Source: Clavibacter californiensis
GTDB lineage: Bacteria > Actinomycetota > Actinomycetes > Actinomycetales > Microbacteriaceae
Length of the DNA stretch: 64,000 nt
Assembly (NCBI RefSeq): GCF_021952865.1
Contig: NZ_CP040792.1
Location: 1,922,001 to 1,986,000 of the forward strand
Reading direction: 5' to 3'
Notes under the pieces: model-generated
Databases searched by the model: none
Seen by the model: the letters and a program-made list of their open reading frames with translations, nothing else
Told to the model about the DNA's origin: nothing
Made by a program: the position numbers and the translations under genes
Shown: in pieces, positions 32,613 through 43,769 of the stretch
Position numbering within the stretch: the stretch's first letter is position 1
Layout: every line of letters starts with the position of its first letter

Positions 32613-33905
32613 ATGAGCAGGCAGGACGGATCGACGAGGCGCACGTCCGACGCGAGCGCGGACGACTCCGAGGCCACCATCCTGCACATCGACATGGACG
32701 CCTTCTTCGCCGCCGTCGAGCTGCTCGAGCGGCCGGAGCTGCGCGGCACCCCGGTCATCGTCGGCGGGTCGTCGGGCCGCGGCGTGGTCACGAGCGCCAC
32801 CTACGAGGCGCGCCGCTTCGGCGTCCGCTCGGCCATGCCCATGGCGCAGGCGCTCCGCCTCTGCCCGCAGGCCACCGTCATCGGCGGGCACATGGAGAAG
32901 TACGCGCACTGGTCCCGGGTCGTCATGGGCATCTTCCGCGACGTCACGCCGCTCGTGGAGCCGCTCAGCATCGACGAGGCGTTCCTCGACGTGGCGGGCG
33001 CGCGGGGGCTGTTCGGCCCGCCCGCCGAGATCGGCGCGATGATCCGACGCCGCGTCCACGCCGAGACCGGCCTCACCTGCTCGGTCGGCGCGGCCTCGAC
33101 CAAGTTCGTCGCCAAGCTGGCGAGCACGCGCTGCAAGCCCGACGGCCTGCTCGTCATCCCCGCCGCCGAGACCCTCCCGTTCCTGCACTCCCTGCCGGTC
33201 GGCGCGCTCTGGGGCGTGGGGAAGACGACCGAGGAGTCGCTCCTCCGGCGCGGCCTCCGCACGGTGGCCGACATCGCGGACACCCCGCTGCCCACGCTGC
33301 AGTCCATGCTCGGCGAGTCCGCGGGCGCCCGGCTGCACGACCTCTCCTGGGGGCGCGACCCCCGGCGCGTCAGCACGCACCGCGAGGAGAAGAGCATGGG
33401 GCACGAGAACACGTTCCACGACGACGTGACGGATCCCGAGATCGTCCGCCGCGAGCTCCTCGGCCAGGCGACGCGCGTGGCCGAGCGGCTGCGGCGCGCG
33501 GGCCTCACGGCGCGCACCGTGTCGCTCAAGCTCCGCTACTCCGACTTCCGCACCATCACGCGATCCCGCACGCTGTCGGAGCCCACCGACGTCGCGCGCC
33601 GCATCTACGACGAGATCCGCGACGTGTACGAGCAGGTCGCCCGACCCGGCGACCGGATCCGGCTCGTCGGCGTGCGCGCGGAGCAGCTCGACGACGCGGA
33701 CAACCGCGCCGTCGCCCTCTGGGACGCGGACGAGGGCTGGCGCGAGGCCGAGCGCACGGTCGACCAGGCGGCCGCGCGGTTCGGCCGGGGCGCCATCGGC
33801 CCGGCGTCGCTCCTGCGGAAGCCCGGGGCGAAGCGGGCGACCGTGTCGGATCCGCGCACGGAGGCCGCCGCGCGCGGTACCCTCCCCCGACACCCGCCCG
33901 ACTGA
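32613..33905 (+). CDS. dinB: DNA polymerase IV (Y-family, DinB)
   Basis: Predicted 430 aa, an error-prone lesion-bypass polymerase. HIDMDAFFAAVE holds the first metal Asp pair and steric-gate region, and PLSIDEAFLDV the second catalytic acidic cluster. The palm, thumb (GALWGVGKTTEESLLRRG helix-hairpin-helix) and little-finger domains are all present. The C-terminus ends in a basic tail without an obvious beta-clamp QLxLF motif. TAGCGT lies 9 nt before the ATG, near-leaderless, and no LexA box is evident to me in the 82 bases upstream. Confidence 0.93.
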   Translation: MSRQDGSTRRTSDASADDSEATILHIDMDAFFAAVELLERPELRGTPVIVGGSSGRGVVTSATYEARRFGVRSAMPMAQALRLCPQATVIGGHMEKYAHWSRVVMGIFRDVTPLVEPLSIDEAFLDVAGARGLFGPPAEIGAMIRRRVHAETGLTCSVGAASTKFVAKLASTRCKPDGLLVIPAAETLPFLHSLPVGALWGVGKTTEESLLRRGLRTVADIADTPLPTLQSMLGESAGARLHDLSWGRDPRRVSTHREEKSMGHENTFHDDVTDPEIVRRELLGQATRVAERLRRAGLTARTVSLKLRYSDFRTITRSRTLSEPTDVARRIYDEIRDVYEQVARPGDRIRLVGVRAEQLDDADNRAVALWDADEGWREAERTVDQAAARFGRGAIGPASLLRKPGAKRATVSDPRTEAAARGTLPRHPPD

Positions 33906-33916
33906 CGAGGACCACC

Positions 33917-34429
33917 ATGACCGATCCCGCCGCGCCCGCATCCGACGACCACAGCAGCGAGGCCGAGGGAGCGGCTCCCATCCCGCCGTCGCCCACGTCG
34001 CCGAACCCTCCGGCCGCCGACGCACCGGCCACGACCCCGCCGGCTCCGACCCCGCCAGCCCCGACCCCGCCGCACGCGACGCATCCCGCCGCCGCCCCGT
34101 ACGGGCTCGCGCCCGCGCCGGTGCCGCCCTCCCCGGCGGCGGTCGCCTGGGGCCAGCCGGTATACGCGGCCGCGCCGCCCAAGGGCCTCAGCCTCACGTC
34201 GATGATCCTCGGCCTCGTCTCGGTCTTCTTCTTCTGGACGTTCCTCTGCCCGCTCGTCGGGCTCGTGTTCGGCATCATCGGGATCAGGAACGAGCCGGCC
34301 GGCCGCGGCTTCGCCATCACGGGCCTCATCCTCAACGGCCTGCTCCTGCTCATCCCCGTCGCGTTCGTGCTCTCGATCGTCATCGCGGGCGGCACGCTCT
34401 TCGGCATCGCGGCCACCACCCCGCGCTGA
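33917..34429 (+). CDS. Proline-rich membrane protein with DUF4190 domain
   Basis: Predicted 170 aa. The first 90 residues are Pro/Ala-rich and disordered, including PAPTPPAPTPP repeats, and would face the cytoplasm. The C-terminal third has two hydrophobic helices, GLSLTSMILGLVSVFFFWTFLCPLVGLVFGIIGI and GFAITGLILNGLLLLIPVAFVLSIV, the DUF4190 hairpin with a NEPAGRGFAITGLIL turn. Function is unknown. GAGGA upstream of the ATG; TACCCT further upstream may be the -10. Confidence 0.75.
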   Translation: MTDPAAPASDDHSSEAEGAAPIPPSPTSPNPPAADAPATTPPAPTPPAPTPPHATHPAAAPYGLAPAPVPPSPAAVAWGQPVYAAAPPKGLSLTSMILGLVSVFFFWTFLCPLVGLVFGIIGIRNEPAGRGFAITGLILNGLLLLIPVAFVLSIVIAGGTLFGIAATTPR

Positions 34430-34437
34430 CCAGCCAA

Positions 34438-34471
34438 GGCGCGGCCCCGGACCCGTTCGCGGGGCGGCGCC
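34438..34471. terminator. Possible bidirectional hairpin
   Basis: GCCCCG (34444-34449) pairs with CGGGGC (34460-34465), extended by GGCGC (34438-34442) with GCGCC (34467-34471) across a single-base bulge. It fills the 48-base space between the convergent DUF4190 and UDP-glucose dehydrogenase genes. No T-run. Confidence 0.4.
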
Positions 34472-34477
34472 GGACGG

Positions 34478-35791
34478 CTAGGGCCGGCCCATGCCGCGGT
34501 AGCGCCACCCGGCGGCGCGCCACGCGACGGGATCCAGGCAGTTGCGGCCGTCGACGATGACGGGCGTCGTCACGATGGCCTTGAGCTCCGCGGGGTCGAT
34601 GGCCCGGTACTGCTTCCACTCAGTGAGCACCATGACGGCGTCCGCGTCGCGCGCCGCCTCCTGCCAGGTGTCCACATAGGTGAGCTCCGGGAACCGGCGG
34701 CGCGAGTTCTCGTTGGCGTACGGATCCGTCGCGAGCACGCGCGCGCCCTGCAGCTGCAGCTGCGCGGAGATGCTGAGCGCGGGGGAGTCGCGCACGTCGT
34801 CCGACTCGGGCTTGAAGGCGAGGCCCAGCACGGCGATGTTGCGGCCGAGCAGGGATCCGCCGCACACCTCGCGCGCCACGTCGACCGCGCGCACCCGACG
34901 GCGCATGTTGATGGAGTCGACCTCGCGGAGGAACGTGAGCGCCTGGTCGGCGCCGAGCTCGCCCGCGCGCGCCATGAAGGCGCGGATGTCCTTGGGGAGG
35001 CAGCCGCCGCCGAAGCCGATGCCGGCGTTGAGGAATCGACGGCCGATGCGGTCGTCGTACCCGATGGCGTCCGCCAGCTGCGTGACGTCGGCGCCGGTGG
35101 CCTCGCACACCTCCGCCATCGCGTTGATGAAGGAGATCTTGGTGGCGAGGAACGCGTTGGCGGAGACCTTCACGAGCTCAGCGGTCTCGTAGTCGGTCGT
35201 GACCCGCGCCGTGCCGGTCGAGAGCGCTGCGGCGTAGACCTCGTCGAGCGCGGTGCGCGCGGCCTCGCCGGCGTCGCCCGATGGCAGGCCGTAGACGAAG
35301 CGGTCGGGCGTGAGCGTGTCCTCGACCGCGAAGCCCTCGCGCAGGAACTCCGGGTTCCACATGAGGATCGCGCCGGGGACTCGTGGCTCGATGCGCTCTG
35401 CCAGCCGCCGCGCGGTGCCGACGGGCACGGTGGACTTGCCCGCGACCACGTCGCCGGGCGCGAGGTGGGGGATCAGCGCGTCGACAGCGGCGTCGACGTA
35501 GGTCATGTCGGCGGCGTTCTCGCCGCGCTTCTGGGGCGTGCCGACGGCGATGAAGTGCACGCGGGATCCCGCGGCCTCTGCCGTGTCGGTGGTGAAGCGG
35601 AGACGGCCGGTGGCGAGCTGCTCGGTGAGGAGCTGCGGCAGGCCCGGCTCGAAGAACGGGGCGACGCCGGTCTGCAGGGACGCGATCTTCGCAGCGTCCA
35701 CGTCGATGGCGACGACGTCATGCCCGAGGCGGCTCATGCATGCCGCATGGACGGTGCCGAGGTAGCCGCAGCCGATGACGGAGATGCGCAC
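34478..35791 (-). CDS. UDP-glucose 6-dehydrogenase
   Basis: Predicted 437 aa. It oxidises UDP-glucose twice to UDP-glucuronate, a precursor for surface polysaccharides. The N-terminal ISVIGCGYLGTVHAACM is the NAD Rossmann motif, EFLREGFAVEDTL and INAMAEVCEATGADV are the substrate-binding region, and GFGGGCLPKD carries the catalytic Cys (about residue 261). The last third is the UDP-binding domain. The GTG at 35791 is preceded by AAGGA; the upstream frame runs far into treZ and is not coding. A possible TACGGT -10 lies about 85 nt upstream. Confidence 0.93.
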   Translation of the reverse strand: MRISVIGCGYLGTVHAACMSRLGHDVVAIDVDAAKIASLQTGVAPFFEPGLPQLLTEQLATGRLRFTTDTAEAAGSRVHFIAVGTPQKRGENAADMTYVDAAVDALIPHLAPGDVVAGKSTVPVGTARRLAERIEPRVPGAILMWNPEFLREGFAVEDTLTPDRFVYGLPSGDAGEAARTALDEVYAAALSTGTARVTTDYETAELVKVSANAFLATKISFINAMAEVCEATGADVTQLADAIGYDDRIGRRFLNAGIGFGGGCLPKDIRAFMARAGELGADQALTFLREVDSINMRRRVRAVDVAREVCGGSLLGRNIAVLGLAFKPESDDVRDSPALSISAQLQLQGARVLATDPYANENSRRRFPELTYVDTWQEAARDADAVMVLTEWKQYRAIDPAELKAIVTTPVIVDGRNCLDPVAWRAAGWRYRGMGRP

Positions 35792-35960
35792 AGGGGAGTC
35801 CTTCGCGTCGTGGGGAGGGAAGCCGATGCGCGCCGTGCGACGGTGTAGCGGGTCGCCGGGCGGCGGCGTGCGCACCGTATCACGGGCATGTGACGTGCCA
35901 GGGGCGGGGTCGGACGCTCGCTCGCGCGACGCCTGCGACCCCTCGCCGGCCGCCGCTGGG

Positions 35961-37763
35961 TCAGGCCAGCAGGGCCTCCGCGGAGTCCGCCACCGGGCCG
36001 AGGATCGCGGCCGACCGAGCGGGCAGGACCACCTCGTCGTCGGCCAGGGCGACGCCCGACGCGGTCGCGAGCAGCAGCGCGGGACGCTCGCCCACGACGG
36101 GCACCCGCCGCTCCTCGTCGGACAGGTTGACCACGATGGACAGCTCGCCACGGTCCATCACGAGCAGACGCGCCTCCTCGTGCACCTCGACCTCGACCTC
36201 GGCGAACCGGGGATCGGTGAGGTCGGGGTGGGCGCGGCGGAGGCGGATCAGCTCGGAGTAGAGCGCGAACAGGCGCGCGTGCTGCGAGCCGGCGGCCTCG
36301 GCGCCGTAGAGCTCCGACCAGTCGAGCTTGGAGTCCTGGAACGTGGAGAGGTCCTGCGGGTTCGGCACGACCGACTCGTCCCAGCCCATCTTGGCGAACT
36401 CCGCGATGCGGCCCTTCGCGGTCGCCTCGCCGAGGTCGTGCTCGGGGTGCGACGTGAAGAACTGCCACGGCGTCGTCGCGCCCCACTCCTCGCCCATGAA
36501 GAGCATGGGCGTGAAGGGCGAGGTGAGCGTGAGCACCGCGGCCAGCGCGAGCCCGCCCTCGTCGAGCGTGGCCGTGAGGCGGTCGCCCGTCGCCCGGTTG
36601 CCGATCTGGTCGTGGTTCTGGTTCGCGACGACGAGGCGATGCGCGGGGATCCGCTCGGTGTCGAGCGGTCGCCCGTGCACGCGGCCACGGAACGACGACC
36701 ACGTGCCGTCGTGGAAGTAGCCGCGCGTGATGACCTTGGCGAGCGCCCCGAGCGACGCGAAGTCCTCGTAGTAGCCGGTCGTCTCGCCGGTGAGCGCGAC
36801 GTGCACCGCGTGGTGGAAGTCGTCGCTCCACTGCGCGTCGAGCCCGTAGCCGTGCGCCTCGCGCGAGGTGATGAGCTTCGGGTCGTTGAGGTCGGACTCC
36901 GCGATGAGCGTGAGCGGGCGTCCGACGTGGGCCGACAGCACGTCCACCTGCACCGCGAGCTCCTCGAGGAGGTGCGTCGCCGTGTCGTCCACGAGCGCGT
37001 GCACCGCATCCAGGCGCAGCGCGTCGACGTGGTAGTCGCCGAGCCACATGAGCGCGTTGTCGATGATGTACTCGCGGACCGGACCGGAGTCCTCGCCGTC
37101 GAGGTTGAGGCTGGATCCCCACGTGTTCGCCGACGCCTCGTGGAGGTACGGGCCGTAGACGTGCAGGTAGTTGCCGGACGGGCCGAGGTGGTTGTACACG
37201 ACGTCCTGCACGACGCCGAGTCCGCGAGCGTGGCACGCGTCGACGAAGCGCTGGTAGGCCTCGGGTCCGCCGTACGTCTCCTGCACCGCGTACCAGAGGA
37301 CCCCGTCGTAGCCCCAGTTGTGCGTGCCGTTGAAGCCGTTGACCGGCAGCACCTCCACGAGGTCGACGCCGAGCGCCACGAGGTGGTCGAGCCGGTCGAT
37401 GGCGGAGTCGAGGGTACCGTCGGGCGTGAAGGTGCCGACGTGCATCTCGTAGATCACGGCGCCGGCGAGCTGGCGGCCCGTCCACGCCTGGTCGGTCCAC
37501 GCGAACGACGACGGGTCGTACGTCCGCGAGCGGCCGTGGACGCCCTCGGGCTGGCGGCGCGAGCGCGGATCCGGCAGCGGGGTGTCCGCGTCGTCGACGA
37601 GGTAGCCGTAGTCGAGGTCGCCGGAGGGCAGGGCCTCGGCGCGGTCGGCGTCGAGGGTCCACCAGCCGTCGCCGACGGGCGAGAGCGGCAGGCGCTCGTC
37701 GCCCACGGAGAGCGCGAGGGTGCGGGCCTTCGGGGCCCAGATGTCGAAGCGGTCGTCGGTCAT
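35961..37763 (-). CDS. treZ: Maltooligosyltrehalose trehalohydrolase
   Basis: Predicted 600 aa, GH13. It releases free trehalose from maltooligosyltrehalose made by TreY. The N-terminal [15 protein letters not shown] beta-sandwich, [41 protein letters not shown] (nucleophile Asp, about 245) and [12 protein letters not shown] (acid Glu) are diagnostic. It is the last gene of the minus-strand treX-treY-treZ operon, and its ATG overlaps the treY stop (ATGA). GGGAG lies 6-7 nt upstream. Confidence 0.93.
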   Translation of the reverse strand: MTDDRFDIWAPKARTLALSVGDERLPLSPVGDGWWTLDADRAEALPSGDLDYGYLVDDADTPLPDPRSRRQPEGVHGRSRTYDPSSFAWTDQAWTGRQLAGAVIYEMHVGTFTPDGTLDSAIDRLDHLVALGVDLVEVLPVNGFNGTHNWGYDGVLWYAVQETYGGPEAYQRFVDACHARGLGVVQDVVYNHLGPSGNYLHVYGPYLHEASANTWGSSLNLDGEDSGPVREYIIDNALMWLGDYHVDALRLDAVHALVDDTATHLLEELAVQVDVLSAHVGRPLTLIAESDLNDPKLITSREAHGYGLDAQWSDDFHHAVHVALTGETTGYYEDFASLGALAKVITRGYFHDGTWSSFRGRVHGRPLDTERIPAHRLVVANQNHDQIGNRATGDRLTATLDEGGLALAAVLTLTSPFTPMLFMGEEWGATTPWQFFTSHPEHDLGEATAKGRIAEFAKMGWDESVVPNPQDLSTFQDSKLDWSELYGAEAAGSQHARLFALYSELIRLRRAHPDLTDPRFAEVEVEVHEEARLLVMDRGELSIVVNLSDEERRVPVVGERPALLLATASGVALADDEVVLPARSAAILGPVADSAEALLA

Positions 37764-40107
37764 GCTCGGCTCCCGGGGGTGAGGTCGGCTGCGGTGGATG
37801 CGGGCGCGAGGATCGCGACCGGGTAGTCGGCGAGGAGCGCGGCGACGGACACGCGCCCGCCGTCGACGCGACGGCCGCTCACGTGGTCGACGAACTCGCC
37901 CTCGGGCAGCGTGAGGGACGTGGATCCCCAGCCGCCGCCGGTCTCGAGCCCGACGGGCAGGCGGGTCGCGACGGTGATCGCCCCGCCGCGGTCGAACGCG
38001 ATCACGTGGGCGGCGGCGTCGCCCGTCGCGCGGACGGGCTCGTAGCCCGTGAACAGCTCCGGGTGGTCGCGGCGGAGGCGCAGCGCGCGCGCCGTGACGA
38101 GGAGCTTGGCGGCCCCTGTCTCGTCGATCGCGGGCTCGGCGCCCTTGAGCACGGCGTCGAGGGCGGCGCTGCGCATGCCGAAGTCGACCTCGCGGCGGTT
38201 GTCGGGATCCACCAGGCTCGTCTCCCACAGCTCGCTGCCCTGGTAGACGTCGGGCATGCCGGGGGCCGTCAGCTGGATGGCCTTGGCCGCCAACGAGTTC
38301 GACCATCCCGGTCCGGAGAGCCGGTCGTAGAGGCCGGCGACGATCGTGCGCGCGCGCGGGTCGTCGAAGGCCGCGTCGATGAGCGCGTGCATGCGCTCCT
38401 CGAACGCCTCGTCCGGCGCGGTCCACGTGGTCGAGTCGCCTGCCTCGCGCGACGCCTTCTCGGCGTACGCGTGCAGGCGCTCGCGCGACGCGGGCCAGGT
38501 GCCGACGAGCGTCTGCCAGAGCAGGTTCTCGAACGGGCCGTCGCCGGTCGGGGCCACCTCGCGGAGCTGGCCGAGCGCGTCACGCCACGCCTCGGGCGTC
38601 TCGGAGAGCACGTCGATGCGCGCGCGCACGTCCTCGCCGCGCTTGGTGTCGTGCGTGGAGAGCGTGGTCATCGCGTGCGGCGCGATGCGCTGGCGCTCCT
38701 GCTGGCGCGCGTGGAAGTCGTCCACGTCGATCGCGAAGATCGACGGATCGGCACCGACCTCGTTGAGCGAGACCAGGCGCGAGTACCGGTAGAACGCGGT
38801 GTCCTCGACGCCCTTGGCCATGACCATGCCACTCGTCTGCTGGAAGCGCTGGGCGACGAGCGTGGACGGATCCGAGAGCTGCGGCATGAGCGCGTCGATG
38901 GTGGCGACGAGGTCGGGGCGGCTCGCCCGCGCGGCCTCCGCGGCCTCCTCGAGGTGATGGAGCCCGCCGGGCAGGTAGCTGCGGTAGACCGGGAACGTCG
39001 CGAGGAGCTCGGCGAGCGCGTCGGCGGCGTCGGCGGGGGCGTCCTCGACGAGGCGCTCGAGCCGGAGCACCTCGCTGCGGAGGATCCCGTCGGCGATGCC
39101 GCGCTTCGTGCCGCGGATCATGTCGGCCCAGCTGGTGAGCTCGCCCTGCGGCAGGCCGCGCAGCGACGCCTCGAGGTGGTCGAGCTCGACCTGGCCGTCG
39201 GGGTCGACGAGCACGCGGTCGATCTCGGCGAGCGCGTCGTACCCGGTGGTGCCGGCGGTCGCCCAGTCGGTGGGCAGCGTCTCGCCGGGCTCGAGGATCT
39301 TCTCCACCAGCACGTACGCGCCGCCCGTGATCCGCGCGAGGTCGTCGAGGTACCCCTTCGGGTCGAGGAGACCGTCCGGGTGGTCGACCCGGAGGCCGTC
39401 GGCGAGGCCCTCGCGGAACCAGCGCGAGATCTCCGCGTGCGACTCCTCGAAGACCCGGGGCAGCTCGACGCGGATGCCCGCGAGCGTGTTGACCGCGAAG
39501 AAGCGGCGGTAGTTGAGCTCGGCGTCGGCGCGACGCCAGTTGATCAGCTCGTAGGACTGGCGCTGGTGCACCGTGCGGGCGTCCGCGTCGTCCTCGGCCG
39601 TGCCGGGCGCGACGGGGAAGCGCTGGTCGTAGTAGCGGAGCTCGACGGTGCCGTCGTCGCCGCGCACCAGCGTGAGCTCGTCGAGCTCGGTCTCGCCGTC
39701 GCCGAGCACGGGGATCCGCACCTTGCCCCGCCCGAAGTCCCAGTCGACGTCGAACGCGTCGGCGTAGCGGCTCGCGGTGCCGTGCGTGAGGAGGTCCCAC
39801 CACCACAGGCTCTCCACCGGGGTCGCGACGCCCACGTGGTTCGGGACGATGTCCACCAGCACGCCTAGGCCCAGCTCGTGCGCGCGGTCGGCGACCTCCT
39901 TGAGCCCGGCGGCGCCGCCGCGGGACGGGTCCACCTGCGAGTGGTCGACCACGTCGTAGCCGTGGTCGGATCCCGGCTCGGCCGCGAGGATCGGGCTGAG
40001 GTACACCCAGTCGGCGCCGAGGTCCTTCACGTACGGCAGCTGCTCGGCCACTGCGGCGAGGTCGAACGACTCCCGCACCTGGAACCGGTAGGTGGAGATG
40101 GGGGTTC

Positions 40108-40111
<4 letters not shown>
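37760..40111 (-). CDS. treY: Maltooligosyltrehalose synthase
   Basis: Predicted 783 aa, GH13. It rearranges the reducing-end alpha-1,4 bond of maltodextrins to alpha,alpha-1,1. STYRFQV opens the protein, and [42 protein letters not shown] (catalytic Asp) and YVLVEKIL (Glu) follow. The start is a TTG whose bases overlap the treX stop (TTGA), with GGAG 10 nt upstream inside treX; I see no ATG or GTG alternative that keeps the conserved N-terminus. Both gene junctions in this operon are 4-base overlaps. Confidence 0.93.
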
Positions 40112-42312
<2,201 letters not shown>

Positions 42313-42518
42313 GTGGTCCTCCAGTTGGGTCGACTCGTCCGCCGACAGCGCGCGGGCGTGCGTGCGCGGGGTCCGTCGGGGGCGGGGCAGGCAGTGGATC
42401 AGCGTGGGCCGCAAAGGCAGGAGGCCGGATGCGACGCAGCGACGCACCAGGGCCGAGGTTACCGCGAGGACGCGGATGGCCCGGCATCCTCGGGGCGCCG
42501 CGGGGTACGGTGGGACGC

Positions 42519-42851
42519 ATGACCAACCTCGTCGCACAGCTCGCAGAGAACGTGAAGAACGCCGGAGTGGGGACGGTCTACGGCGACCCCCTCGACATCG
42601 ACGGCTCGACCATCGTGCCGGTGGCCTTCGCCTGGTACGGATTCGGCGGGGGCAGCGACCTCCCCGACTCCGACGGCAACGTCGCGGGCGGCGGCGGGGG
42701 CGGCGGCGCCACCTGGCCCATCGGCGCCTACATCGCCACCGACGGGGAGGTGCGGTTCCAGCCCAACGTCATCGCGCTGCTCGCGGTGGCCACGCCCGTC
42801 ATCTGGATCTCCGGCAAGGTCCTCGTCAAGCTCATCAAGACGCTGAAGTAG
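42519..42851 (+). CDS. GerW/YtfJ-family protein
   Basis: Predicted 110 aa. LAENVKNAGVGTVYGDPLDIDGSTIVPVAFAWYGFGGGSD and a Gly-rich loop match the GerW (YtfJ, spore-germination) family, which is also common in non-sporulating actinobacteria where its role is unknown. A C-terminal hydrophobic segment (VIALLAVATPVIWISGKVLVKL) may contact membrane. TACGGT lies 7 nt before the ATG, a leaderless arrangement. The 206 bases before it, back to treX, hold this promoter and presumably the treX promoter; I see nothing else there. Confidence 0.8.
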   Translation: MTNLVAQLAENVKNAGVGTVYGDPLDIDGSTIVPVAFAWYGFGGGSDLPDSDGNVAGGGGGGGATWPIGAYIATDGEVRFQPNVIALLAVATPVIWISGKVLVKLIKTLK

Positions 42852-42871
42852 CCGGCGCGCACGACCACCGC

Positions 42872-42903
42872 GGAGCGCGGATGCCCTCGGGCATCCGCGC
42901 TCC
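42872..42903 (+). terminator. Strong terminator hairpin after the GerW-like gene
   Basis: A perfect 15-bp stem (42872-42886 with 42889-42903) and a 2-nt apex, 21 bases past the stop codon. It separates this gene from the TPP-riboswitch transcript beginning about 70 bases downstream. Confidence 0.75.
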
Positions 42904-42962
42904 CGTGCGTCCGGGACGCGCGTGCATCCCGCGCCCGCGCCCCGGGCGCGTCGACCGCGCGC

Positions 42963-42968
42963 TAGTAT
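42963..42968 (+). promoter_or_regulatory. -10 box of the thiamine-transporter operon
   Basis: TAGTAT is the best -10 candidate upstream of the TPP aptamer, placing the transcription start near 42976, just before the first conserved aptamer bases. No clear -35 hexamer is visible. Confidence 0.5.
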
Positions 42969-42977
42969 CGCCTCGAA

Positions 42978-43067
42978 CACGGGAGTCCGGTGAGCCGGGC
43001 TGAGAGGAAGACACCCAGTCTTCGACCGTCGAACCTGATCTGGATCATGCCAGCGCAGGGAGGCTTC
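42978..43067 (+). ncRNA. TPP riboswitch (THI element)
   Basis: The conserved TPP aptamer blocks are present in order: GGGAGTCCGG and CCGGGCTGAGAGG (P2/P3 entry with the CTGAGA pyrimidine-sensor loop), a variable P3 stem (GAAGAC...GTCTTC), GACC, then CGAACCTGATCTGG and ATCATGCCAGCGCAGGGAGG (P4/P5 and 3' strand). It controls the ykoE-ykoD-ykoC genes in response to thiamine pyrophosphate. Downstream, GTGCCC (43080-43085) can pair with GGGCAC (43103-43108), hiding AAGGG, the only plausible ribosome-binding site before the ATG at 43114. This points to translational control. Confidence 0.93.
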
Positions 43068-43113
43068 CATCTCGCACCCGTGCCCTCTTCCACTCATCCG
43101 AAGGGCACGTCCA

Positions 43114-43767
43114 ATGACCGCATCACCCTCGTCCACGGCATCCGCCGTCCCCGCCGACGCCGGCGCCCGCGCGCCCCGCTCCGGCCTGCGCGCCCGCTGG
43201 CGCGTCATCGACATCGTCGTGGCCAGCGTCCTCGGCGTCGCCTCCGGCCTCGTCTTCGTCATCTGGAACACGGCGTCCGTGCCGGTCGGCGGCTTCTTCG
43301 AGCCGCTGCTCCCCGGCCTCCAGGCGCTGGCCGGCGGCGGCTGGCTGTTCGCGGGCGTCCTCACCGGCATCGTGATCCGCAAGCCCGGCGCCGCCCTGTA
43401 CGGCGAGCTGCTCGCCGCGTTCGTCTCCATGCTCGTCGGGAACGTCTGGGGCGTCGGCACGCTCCTCTCCGGCCTCACCCAGGGCCTCGGCGCGGAGCTG
43501 GTGCTCCTCGTCTTCCTCTACGCGAACTGGCGCGCCTACGTCGCCGTGCTCGCGGGCATGGGAGCCGGGCTCGGCATGGCGATCACCGACCTCATCACCT
43601 ACTACCCGGGATCCACGCCGCTCTTCGCCACGATCTACACGATCGCCGCGCTCGTCTCGGGCGCGGTCGTCGCGGGGCTGCTCTCGTGGCTCGTCGCCCG
43701 CGCGCTCGCCCGCACCGGCGCTCTCTCGCGCTTCGCCTCGGGCCGCGACACCGCGGCCCGCGTCTGA
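43114..43767 (+). CDS. ykoE: ECF transporter S component YkoE (thiamine precursor)
   Basis: Predicted 217 aa with about six hydrophobic helices after a 30-residue polar lead. VIDIVVASVLGVASGLVFVIWNTASVP, VRK-like IVIRKPGAALYGELLAAFVSMLVGNVWG and LGAELVLLVFLYANW match YkoE, the substrate-binding membrane subunit for hydroxymethylpyrimidine or thiamine uptake. The TPP riboswitch directly upstream and the dual ATPase and T component directly downstream confirm the assignment. Confidence 0.9.
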   Translation: MTASPSSTASAVPADAGARAPRSGLRARWRVIDIVVASVLGVASGLVFVIWNTASVPVGGFFEPLLPGLQALAGGGWLFAGVLTGIVIRKPGAALYGELLAAFVSMLVGNVWGVGTLLSGLTQGLGAELVLLVFLYANWRAYVAVLAGMGAGLGMAITDLITYYPGSTPLFATIYTIAALVSGAVVAGLLSWLVARALARTGALSRFASGRDTAARV

Positions 43768-43769
43768 CC

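Noticed and set aside
34478-36151. UDP-glucose dehydrogenase starting at 36151
   Set aside because: The extra 120 residues lie inside treZ and the intergenic region; GTG at 35791 with AAGGA gives the normal Rossmann N-terminus.
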